DNA of 5,159 bases from Betaproteobacteria bacterium RIFCSPLOWO2_02_FULL_62_17 (GTDB taxonomy: Bacteria; Pseudomonadota; Gammaproteobacteria; Burkholderiales; SG8-39), in the NCBI GenBank assembly GCA_001770355.1, contig MEQV01000141.1, positions 1 through 5,159 on the forward strand. Direction: 5' to 3'. Numbering within the stretch: position 1 is the first letter of the stretch; every line of letters begins with the position of its first letter. The position numbers and the translations under genes are program-made. The notes beneath the pieces were generated by a model that saw only the letters and a program-made list of their open reading frames with translations, made no database searches and had not been told where the DNA came from. This document shows, one piece after another, positions 1 to 5,108 of the stretch.

Positions 1-1272
1 CACGATTGCGTCGTCCACCAGGATGCCGATGGAGAAAATCAGCGCGAACAGCGATACGCGGTTGAGCGTGAAGCCCCAGGCCCAGGAGGCAAACAAGGTC
101 GCCGCCAGCGTCAGCAATACTGCCAGGCCAACGATCAGCGCCTCGCGCCGTCCCAGGGCGAAGAACACCAGTGCCACCACCGAGAGCGTGGCGAAAATCA
201 GCTTCTTGATGAGCTGCTGCGCCTTGTCGTTGGCGGTCGCGCCGTAGTTGCGGGTCACCGTCACCTGCACGTCATCGGGAATCACCGTGCCGCGCAGTTC
301 CGCGGCGCGTGCGAGCACGCGTTCGGCCACCTGCACGGCGTTCTCGCCCGGCTTCTTGGTCACCTGCAGGGTCACCGCGGGATGCTCACCCGCGGCAGCG
401 ATGCCTTTGGCTTTGCCCGCCGGGCCCGCGCCGGTCCACACGTAGCGCGAAGGCTGCTCGGGGCCGTCGATCACCTCGGCCACGTCGCTCATGTATACCG
501 GACGGCCCGACGCGGTGCCGATCACCAGATCGCGCACGTCCTGTGCGCTCTCCAGGTAATTGCCCGTCTCCACCGCGATTTCGCGATTCTCGCGCACCAG
601 CTTGCCGCTGGGCAGGGAGACATTGGCCAACTGCAGCGCATTGCGCAGGTCCAGGGCGGAAACATTGAAGGCATTCATGCGGTCGGCATCGAGCACCACC
701 CTCAGCACCCGGCCCGGCCCGCCCAGTGTCTGTACTTCACGCGTGCCGGGCACGCGCTTGAATTCGATTTCCGCGGCATGCGCGATACGCTCCAGGTCAA
801 ACGCGCCACGTTCGGGATCGGCGGTCCAGAAGGTCAGCGTCACCACCGGCACGTCGTCGATGCCCTTGGGTTTGATGATCGGATCGAGCGCGCCCAGCGT
901 AGGCGAAACCCAGTCGCGGTTGGAATTGACCGTGTCGTAGAGGCGCACCAGTGCCTCGGTGCGCGGCACGCCCACCAGGAATTGCACCGTGAGCACCGCC
1001 ATTCCCGGACGCGATACCGAGTACACGTGCTCGACACCCGAGATCTGCGACAGCACCTGCTCGGCGGGCGTGGCAATCAGCGTTTCCACGTCGCGCGCCG
1101 ATGCGCCGGGGAAGGGCACGAACACATTGGCCATGGTGACATTGATCTGCGGTTCTTCCTCGCGCGGCGTGACGCCCACGGCGAACAAGCCCAGCAGCAG
1201 CGCCACCAGGGCGATCAGCGGAGTGAGCTGCGAATTAAGGAAGAAGCCCGCGATGCGGCCGGAAATGCCCAT
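1..1272 (-). CDS. RND efflux transporter permease subunit, AcrB-like (N-terminal 424 residues; 3' part outside window)
   Basis: Inner-membrane proton-driven pump that should work with the adaptor encoded just upstream and an outer-membrane channel not seen here. The frame is open from ATG 1272 to the window edge. Residues 1-16 are the amphipathic N-terminus, TM1 is about 17-36, and TPREEEPQINV follows at about 35-45. The periplasmic porter region includes VFVPFPGASARDVET (about 50-64) and PIIKPKGIDDVPV. TM2 is about 358-374, TM3 377-399 and TM4 407-424. The visible part ends in FSIGILVDDAIV, so Asp420 and Asp421 match the TM4 proton-relay pair of AcrB (Asp407/Asp408). A full RND permease is about 1000-1050 residues, so roughly 600 lie beyond base 1. 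The start is supported by GAGAGG seven bases upstream, overlapping the adaptor stop codon. The PREEEPQI start is unlike the CusA/CzcA metal class, so a non-metal substrate is more likely; the true substrate cannot be read from sequence. Confidence 0.95.
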   Translation of the reverse strand, partial: MGISGRIAGFFLNSQLTPLIALVALLLGLFAVGVTPREEEPQINVTMANVFVPFPGASARDVETLIATPAEQVLSQISGVEHVYSVSRPGMAVLTVQFLVGVPRTEALVRLYDTVNSNRDWVSPTLGALDPIIKPKGIDDVPVVTLTFWTADPERGAFDLERIAHAAEIEFKRVPGTREVQTLGGPGRVLRVVLDADRMNAFNVSALDLRNALQLANVSLPSGKLVRENREIAVETGNYLESAQDVRDLVIGTASGRPVYMSDVAEVIDGPEQPSRYVWTGAGPAGKAKGIAAAGEHPAVTLQVTKKPGENAVQVAERVLARAAELRGTVIPDDVQVTVTRNYGATANDKAQQLIKKLIFATLSVVALVFFALGRREALIVGLAVLLTLAATLFASWAWGFTLNRVSLFALIFSIGILVDDAIV

Positions 1273-1279
1273 GATCGCG

Positions 1280-1285
1280 CCTCTC
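1280..1285 (-). promoter_or_regulatory. Ribosome binding site of the RND permease, overlapping the adaptor stop
   Basis: On the minus strand GAGAGG lies seven bases before the permease ATG at 1272 and shares bases with the adaptor TGA (1286-1284). This fixes the permease start and suggests translational coupling of the two genes. Confidence 0.7.
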
Positions 1286-2348
1286 AGCCGGCCGGCCGGG
1301 AGGAAGGCATGCCGGCCTTCACGGGTTCCAGCGCCACGCGCTCACCGGCACGCAGACCCGACAGCACCTCGACCGCGTTCTCATCCGAGGCCGTCCCCAG
1401 GCGCACCTGGCGCAGGCGCGGCTGGCCATCGTCACCGAGCACGTAGACCGCGGTCACTTCACTGCGGCGCAGCAGCGCCGCGCGCGGCACCAGCAATCGG
1501 GGTGCGACGCCGGTGACGAAATGGACACGCGCGAATACGCCCGGATATATGCCGCGCACATCGCCGGGGAGTTCCAGCCGCACCAGCGTCGTGTGGGTGC
1601 GCGGGTCGGCCGCCGGAACCACGGTGAGTTTCTTCACCTCGATCCAGCGATTGTGCGAGGGCACCTCGATGCGCGCTTTGCCGGTCTGGCTGATCGCGGC
1701 GATGCGCGCCTGCGGCACATTGGCCACCACGCGCAGCGTTGTCGGGTCGAATCCGGTCATGAGCGGCTTGCCCGGCACTGCCATCTCGCCGAGTTCCACG
1801 TGGCGTGCCGAGACGATGCCGCTGTAGGGCGCGACGATGGTGGCGAAGCTGCGCTCGGTGGCCACCTGGCCGGCACCGGCAAGCAGTGCCGTGACGCGGG
1901 CGGCGGCGGCCTTGAAATCGGACTCGGCCTTGTCCAGAGCCGCCTGGCTGATGAATTTCTGCGCGAACAACTGGCGCGAGCGCTCGTAATTGGCCCGGGC
2001 ATTGCGCAGCGCGGCGTCGGCCTCCGCGACTTGCGCCTGGCTTGCCTCCACCGCCTGCGTGGCGGCGCGCTCGTCGATGCGCACGATCACCTCGCCCTTG
2101 CGCACGAAATCGCCGACGTCGAAGCGGATATCCACCACGCGGCCGGCGATCTGCGCGGCCACGGTGGACTGGCGCACGGCCTCGACCACCGCCTCCGACG
2201 AGTAGCTGAGGTCGACCTCGCGCATCTCCACCGTCCCGAGCTTGAGGTCGGTGCGTGTTGCCGCCGGTGCAGGAGTGTCACTGCTGCCGCAGGCGGTGAG
2301 GGACGCCACGGCGAGCGTGGCGAGCAGGGCCGCAATGCTTCGGGTCAT
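1284..2348 (-). CDS. RND efflux periplasmic adaptor subunit (membrane fusion protein, HlyD/AcrA family), lipoprotein
   Basis: Bridges the inner-membrane permease and an outer-membrane channel in a tripartite efflux pump. The 354-residue protein begins with a lipoprotein signal: MTRS, a hydrophobic stretch, then the lipobox LTAC with Cys20 as the predicted lipidation site. The two halves of the biotinyl-lipoyl-like domain are at about 63-93 (GRVVDIRFDVGDFVRKGEV) and 166-198 (VAPYSGIVSARHVELGE). They flank a helical hairpin at about 94-165 rich in Ala, Gln and Glu. A beta-barrel (about 205-280) and a membrane-proximal domain (about 285-345, LLVPRAALL and GLRAGERVAL) follow. The length is normal for the AcrA type, and there is no His- or Met-rich extension of the CusB kind. 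The start has GAGGAA six bases upstream. The gene lies 37 bases after the DUF2892 gene and 11 bases before the permease, so the three are probably co-transcribed. The residue after Cys20 is Gly, not the Asp that favours inner-membrane retention. Confidence 0.95.
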   Translation of the reverse strand: MTRSIAALLATLAVASLTACGSSDTPAPAATRTDLKLGTVEMREVDLSYSSEAVVEAVRQSTVAAQIAGRVVDIRFDVGDFVRKGEVIVRIDERAATQAVEASQAQVAEADAALRNARANYERSRQLFAQKFISQAALDKAESDFKAAAARVTALLAGAGQVATERSFATIVAPYSGIVSARHVELGEMAVPGKPLMTGFDPTTLRVVANVPQARIAAISQTGKARIEVPSHNRWIEVKKLTVVPAADPRTHTTLVRLELPGDVRGIYPGVFARVHFVTGVAPRLLVPRAALLRRSEVTAVYVLGDDGQPRLRQVRLGTASDENAVEVLSGLRAGERVALEPVKAGMPSSRPAG

Positions 2349-2354
2349 GGCATG

Positions 2355-2360
2355 TTCCTC
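2355..2360 (-). promoter_or_regulatory. Ribosome binding site of the adaptor gene
   Basis: GAGGAA on the minus strand lies six bases before ATG 2348. Another ATG at 2354-2352 is out of frame and would sit directly against this site, so 2348 is the better start; it also gives the complete signal peptide. Confidence 0.65.
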
Positions 2361-2385
2361 GGTTCGTCCTCAGCGGTCCTGCGCT

Positions 2386-2604
2386 TCAGACCGCGCATTC
2401 CTCGGAGCGCACACCCAGCCGGCGCAGGATGCTTGCCAGCGGACAGATGTTGGTGAAACCGCTCTGAAACAGATTGGCGCCGACGAAGGCGGTGAACCAG
2501 AGGAAGTTCGCGTTGACGAACAGCGGGCTGCCCTGCACGCCCAGTGCCAGCGAGATGAGCACGAAGGCCCCGGCAAAGACGCGGATCAGTCGGTCGATGG
2601 TCAT
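2386..2604 (-). CDS. DUF2892 (YgaP-type transmembrane domain) small inner-membrane protein
   Basis: A 72-residue membrane protein of the DUF2892 family, the same fold as the membrane part of the E. coli rhodanese YgaP but with no rhodanese domain here. Visible features are an N-terminal TIDRLIRVFAG, a first helix at about 7-23 (VFAGAFVLISLALG), a second at about 32-50 (FLWFTAFVGANLFQSGFTN), and the family's C-terminal CPLASILRRLGV with Cys54. A further Cys70 lies near the end. The start is supported by AAGGAG eight bases upstream. It is the first gene of the minus-strand operon and faces an ArsR-family regulator across an AT-rich gap. DUF2892 proteins are commonly found beside BigR/YgaV-type regulators and sulfur-handling genes, so a role in sulfide or persulfide defence is a reasonable inference. 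The biochemical activity of stand-alone DUF2892 proteins is not established. Confidence 0.9.
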   Translation of the reverse strand: MTIDRLIRVFAGAFVLISLALGVQGSPLFVNANFLWFTAFVGANLFQSGFTNICPLASILRRLGVRSEECAV

Positions 2605-2610
2605 GACAAT

Positions 2611-2618
2611 CTCTCCTT
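2611..2618 (-). promoter_or_regulatory. Strong ribosome binding site of the DUF2892 gene
   Basis: AAGGAGAG on the minus strand ends six bases before ATG 2604. It is the best Shine-Dalgarno match in the window and settles the start of this small gene. Confidence 0.75.
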
Positions 2619-2631
2619 GAAAAAGTATTCA

Positions 2632-2660
2632 TTGACTAGCGTTGATTGTTAGTATATTCT
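2632..2660 (+). promoter_or_regulatory. Predicted promoter of the ArsR-family regulator
   Basis: TTGACT (2632-2637, five of six to consensus) is followed after 17 bases by TATTCT (2655-2660, four of six). TATATT at 2653 with a 15-base spacer is an alternative -10. Transcription would start near 2667, giving a leader of about 80 bases. The -10 overlaps the left arm of the operator palindrome, which would allow autoregulation. A second AT-rich -10-like stretch at 2687-2692 cannot be excluded. Confidence 0.45.
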
Positions 2661-2679
2661 TATATGCGTAGATACGCAA
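2651..2679 (-). promoter_or_regulatory. Predicted promoter of the DUF2892-adaptor-permease operon
   Basis: Read on the minus strand, TTGCGT (2679-2674) is followed after exactly 17 bases by TATACT (2656-2651). The -10 is five of six to consensus and the -35 only three of six. Transcription would start near 2644, leaving a leader of about 40 bases. The element lies almost wholly inside the operator palindrome, as expected for a repressed promoter. Prediction from sequence only. Confidence 0.5.
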
Positions 2680-2690
2680 GTACGAATATA
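2653..2690. promoter_or_regulatory. 38-bp imperfect palindrome, probable ArsR/BigR-type operator
   Basis: Two 19-base arms meet between 2671 and 2672, with 15 of 19 positions complementary. The outer block TATATTC pairs with GAATATA, and the inner block TGCGTA pairs with TACGCA across a two-base centre. It lies between the divergent DUF2892 and arsR genes and covers -10/-35 elements for both directions. ArsR/SmtB dimers bind AT-rich imperfect inverted repeats of this kind. The length and two-part symmetry could fit two dimers or one dimer on the inner 12-14 bp. The palindrome is seen directly; its use by the neighbouring repressor is inference. Confidence 0.7.
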
Positions 2691-2747
2691 TAGAACGGGT
2701 TCTTCACCGATTTTTTCGCAGGCGGGAAACCGAACAAGGATGCGGCC

Positions 2748-3086
2748 ATGAAAGTCCAGGACATCGCAAAACTCAACGAAAATGCCGACGAGGCGAGCCA
2801 TCTGCTCAAGAGCCTCGCCAGTCCGATCCGTCTCAAAATCCTCTGCCAGATGGTGGACGGGGAGCGCTCGGTTGGCGAGATCGCGGCCAACATCGGCATT
2901 CGCGACACGCTTGCCTCGCAGCACCTGTCGCTATTGCGCCGCGACGGCTTGGTGGCTACCCGCCGCGACGCGCAGACCATCTTCTACCGCGTGGACAGCG
3001 ACGCCGCGCGCCGCCTGCTCGGCGTGCTGCATGATTGTTTCTGCGGCACGCCCGCGGCCAAAACCACTCGGGCACGCAAGCGCTGA
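2748..3086 (+). CDS. ArsR-family repressor, BigR/SqrR-like (probable sulfide/persulfide dithiol sensor)
   Basis: A 112-residue dimeric winged-helix DNA-binding protein. SPIRLKILCQM (25-35) is the family's alpha-2 region, SVGEIAANIGI (41-51) leads into the recognition helix LASQHLSLLRRDGLV (55-69), and the wing is ATRRDAQTIFYRV (70-82). Cysteines are Cys33 in alpha-2 and Cys97/Cys99 (HDCFC) in the C-terminal helix. The Cys33-Cys99 distance is 66 residues, equal to the redox pair in BigR (Cys42/Cys108) and SqrR (Cys41/Cys107) as I recall them. The CVC metal-binding box of classical arsenite/cadmium ArsR proteins at the recognition helix is absent. AAGGA seven bases upstream supports this ATG. 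It diverges from the DUF2892-efflux operon across a palindrome, so it probably represses both transcripts. The C-terminus ends in a basic tail (TTRARKR). ArsR family membership is near certain; persulfide sensing is inference from cysteine position and neighbours. Confidence 0.93.
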   Translation: MKVQDIAKLNENADEASHLLKSLASPIRLKILCQMVDGERSVGEIAANIGIRDTLASQHLSLLRRDGLVATRRDAQTIFYRVDSDAARRLLGVLHDCFCGTPAAKTTRARKR

Positions 3087-3111
3087 ACTTTCAGCGACGC
3101 GGGTCCGTGCC
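3071..3111 (+). other. Nested hairpin at the 3' end of arsR
   Basis: An outer perfect 6-bp stem, GGCACG (3071-3076) with CGTGCC (3106-3111), encloses an inner perfect 6-bp stem, CGCTGA (3081-3086) with TCAGCG (3091-3096), with an ACTT loop. The inner stem includes the arsR stop codon. No T-run follows, so a classical intrinsic terminator is not supported. It could still slow readthrough or protect the transcript end. Confidence 0.35.
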
Positions 3112-3133
3112 AGTGATTTGCGTGCGCCGATGC

Positions 3134-3174
3134 TTGATGAATGTCAATGCTCTCCTGCACCCGGCGTTTAGGAT
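3134..3174 (+). promoter_or_regulatory. FNR/Anr-type box and class II promoter upstream of the HMA gene
   Basis: TTGAT-GAAT-GTCAA at 3134-3147 matches nine of ten fixed bases of the FNR/Anr/Dnr site TTGATnnnnATCAA. A -10-like TAGGAT (3169-3174, four of six) lies downstream with no good -35. A start near 3181-3182 would place the box centre about 41 bases upstream, the classical class II activator position. The leader to ATG 3259 would be about 77 bases. This predicts activation under low oxygen (or by nitric oxide if a Dnr-type regulator is used). Site match is direct; binding is inference. Confidence 0.55.
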
Positions 3175-3244
3175 GAAGCCAAGTTTCAATCGGCAAGCGG
3201 ACGTTCAATTTAAATGGAGCGATCCTCATCCGCTAGCCTTCAAT

Positions 3245-3250
3245 AGGGAG
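3245..3250 (+). promoter_or_regulatory. Ribosome binding site of the HMA gene
   Basis: AGGGAG ends eight bases before ATG 3259 and supports that start. Confidence 0.6.
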
Positions 3251-3258
3251 TCAGAGCC

Positions 3259-3531
3259 ATGTCGTGGACAGTTACAGTCGAAAACATCAAGTGCGGTGGT
3301 TGCGCCAATTCCATCAGGAAGGCAGTCGGCGCCGTCACCGGAGTTACCGGCGTCGAGGTTGACGTCGAAAAGGGTGATATTCGCGTCGAAGGCGAGGAGG
3401 CCGCGCGCGCTGCCGTCGCCAGGCGCCTGCTGGAACTCGGTTATCCGGAGAGCGGAGCGGTGTCAGGGCTCGGATCGGTCGCCGCCAAGGCGAAATCCTT
3501 CGTCAGTTGCGCCATCGGCCGCGTGTCCTGA
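3259..3531 (+). CDS. Heavy-metal-associated (HMA) domain protein, CopZ-like small metallochaperone
   Basis: A 90-residue soluble protein with one HMA ferredoxin-like fold. The metal site is ENIKCGGCANSI, with Cys12 and Cys15 forming the CxxC. The remaining strands and helices are visible as GVTGVEVDVEKGDIRVEG (28-45) and AARAAVARRLLELGYPE (48-64). The canonical GMTC start is replaced by NIKC, as in a subset of small HMA proteins. Residues 65-90 extend past the HMA domain and end in KAKSFVSCAIGRVS, with a third cysteine, Cys84. This makes it longer than a typical CopZ of about 70 residues. Copper(I) or a similar soft metal is the likely ligand by family. The gene has its own predicted FNR-type promoter and a good ribosome binding site, and its 3' end overlaps or abuts the HD-GYP gene. 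Delivery target and metal are unknown. Confidence 0.9.
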   Translation: MSWTVTVENIKCGGCANSIRKAVGAVTGVTGVEVDVEKGDIRVEGEEAARAAVARRLLELGYPESGAVSGLGSVAAKAKSFVSCAIGRVS

Positions 3532-5108
3532 GCGCCTTATTGAATTCCGCTTTGCGCGCATCGTCCAGCCGCGCCGGAAATCCGCAAAAGCGTGGTGCGT
3601 CGACCGGCGCGGCGGATCGATTTCGATCCGCGCTGGACAACATGATCGAAGGCTGCATGCTGATCGCCTTCGACTGGACCTATCTCTACGTCAACGAAGC
3701 GGCAGCGCGTTTCAGCCATCAGCTGCGCGGGGCCTTCGCCGGCCGCACCATGCTCCAGGTGCATCCAGGCCTGCGCGGGAGCCGTATATACGATGCCTGC
3801 CGCAAGGTGATGAAGGAGCGCGTTCCCCGGCATCTCGAATCCAAATTCATCTACCCGGATGGCCAGATCGGTTGGTATCAGATCAGCGTGGAGCCGGCTC
3901 TGGAGGGAATCTTCGTGCTTTTCATGGATATCACCCAGCGCAAACAAGCGGAAATTGCCCTGGCACGATCAAACCGCGCCTTACGCTCGCTCAGCGCTTG
4001 CGACGAGCAACTGGTGCAAGCCGCGAACGAACCGGCACTGCTCAAGGGGGTTTGCCGTGTACTGGTGAAAAAAAGCGGCTTTCGCATGGCATGGGTCGAT
4101 TTCGCCGGCGCCGGGGAAACCGCCCGGCAGGTCGCAGGCTTTGGGCTCAAGGCGGGACACGCAGGACCGGCGGGCAGGCGCGCCGCTGCGGCGCTCAGCC
4201 GGCGGCCGGCGCAGGCCGCCATCGCGACCGGAAAAGTGCAGGCACTGCAACACATCCTGACAAATCCGGCGCTGTCGTCCTGGCGCCGGGCGGCGCGCCG
4301 GCATGGTTTCCAGTCCATCGTCTCCCTGCCGCTCAGGACATCGGCGCTTGCATTCGGCGCGTTGACGATTCACGCGGCGGACCCGGATGCATTCAACGGA
4401 GAAGAAGTCCGGTTGCTGAGCGAAATGGCCGACAAGCTTGCGTTCGGAATCGACAGCCTGCGCACGCGTGCCGAGCGCGACCTGATGGCCGAGGCGCAGC
4501 ATCATCACGCGCAGTTACTGCGGCACGGTCTGGAAGAGTCGATCAAAATCATCGCCGGAACCGTGGAGATGCGGGACCCCTACACCGCGGGGCATCAGCA
4601 GCGTGTCGGGGAGCTTGCGGTTGCCATCGCGCGTGAAATGGGCTTGCCTGAGGATACGATCGAGGGCATTCGCCTGGCCGCCGTGATCCATGATCTTGGA
4701 AAAATCACGCTGCCGGCCGAAATTCTCTCCAAGCCAGGAAGGCTGAGTCCAATCGAAATGCAGCTTGTCCAGACCCATGCCCAGTCGGGTCGCGACCTGC
4801 TCAAGGATGTGCGATTTCCTTGGCCGATCGCCGACATAATCTGGCAGCACCATGAGATGCTCGACGGTTCCGGCTATCCGCGCGGTCTCAAGGGTGCCCA
4901 GGTGCTGCTTGAATCCCGCATTCTCAGCGTAGCCGATGTCGTCGAGGCCGTCTCCTCGCACCGGCCGTATCGGGCTGCGCTCGGTGTCGATGCCGCGTTG
5001 CGGAAGATCAGGCAGGGGAAGAACACCCTCTACGATTCGGCAGTGGTCAATGCCTGTCTGCGATTATTCAGGACCGGCCAATTCGCATTCGATTCAAGTA
5101 ATCGATGA
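3507..5108 (+). CDS. PAS-GAF-HD-GYP protein, probable cyclic-di-GMP phosphodiesterase
   Basis: Predicted to linearise cyclic di-GMP in the cytoplasm; no signal peptide or membrane helix is seen. Numbering from TTG 3507 (533 aa): PAS at about 37-148 (RFRSALDNMIEG to FMDITQRKQAE), GAF at about 162-318 (SLSACDEQLVQAA, PALSSWRRAARRHGFQS, DAFNGEEVRLLSEMADKLAFGI), a linker helix about 319-345, then HD-GYP at about 345-525. Active-site residues look complete: His363 (TAGHQQRV), His395-Asp396 (VIHDLGKI), His424, His448-His449-Glu450, Gly456-Tyr457-Pro458 and Asp477 (SVADVVEAVSSHRPYR). The start is uncertain. TTG 3507 overlaps the HMA gene by 25 bases and lacks a close Shine-Dalgarno; TTG 3540, eight bases after the HMA stop, would fit translational coupling; ATG 3642 would cut into the PAS domain. 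Any of these keeps GAF and HD-GYP intact. Sensor ligands are not predictable. Confidence 0.93.
   Translation: MRHRPRVLSALLNSALRASSSRAGNPQKRGASTGAADRFRSALDNMIEGCMLIAFDWTYLYVNEAAARFSHQLRGAFAGRTMLQVHPGLRGSRIYDACRKVMKERVPRHLESKFIYPDGQIGWYQISVEPALEGIFVLFMDITQRKQAEIALARSNRALRSLSACDEQLVQAANEPALLKGVCRVLVKKSGFRMAWVDFAGAGETARQVAGFGLKAGHAGPAGRRAAAALSRRPAQAAIATGKVQALQHILTNPALSSWRRAARRHGFQSIVSLPLRTSALAFGALTIHAADPDAFNGEEVRLLSEMADKLAFGIDSLRTRAERDLMAEAQHHHAQLLRHGLEESIKIIAGTVEMRDPYTAGHQQRVGELAVAIAREMGLPEDTIEGIRLAAVIHDLGKITLPAEILSKPGRLSPIEMQLVQTHAQSGRDLLKDVRFPWPIADIIWQHHEMLDGSGYPRGLKGAQVLLESRILSVADVVEAVSSHRPYRAALGVDAALRKIRQGKNTLYDSAVVNACLRLFRTGQFAFDSSNR

Noticed and set aside
382..1446. Long plus-strand open frame (354 codons) across the RND permease region
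   Set aside because: It is the antisense of the permease and adaptor. Its Arg/His/Ala-rich product has no recognisable motif, while the minus strand gives clear RND sequence.
1521..2456. Plus-strand open frame of 311 codons opposite the adaptor
   Set aside because: Shadow of the high-GC adaptor gene; the product is rich in His, Arg and Gly with no domain, and there is no ribosome binding site.
2748..3086. Classical arsenite/cadmium-sensing ArsR
   Set aside because: The recognition-helix ELCVCDL-type cysteine box is absent; the cysteines are in the BigR/SqrR positions.
3081..3096. Intrinsic terminator after arsR
   Set aside because: The CGCTGA/TCAGCG stem is short and not followed by a T-run, so it is listed only as a hairpin.
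3134..3174. MerR/CueR-type promoter with a 19-20-base spacer before the HMA gene
   Set aside because: No pair of -35/-10 elements at 19-20 bases with a dyad between them was found; the symmetry fits an FNR-type box instead.
3981..4508. Minus-strand open frames opposite the PAS-GAF region (also 3878-4318 and 4515-4961)
   Set aside because: Antisense shadows of the HD-GYP gene with no recognisable domains.
3035..4636. Plus-strand open frame of 533 codons crossing arsR, the HMA gene and the HD-GYP gene
   Set aside because: It runs out of frame through three well-supported genes and its product is low-complexity Arg/Ser/Ala-rich sequence.
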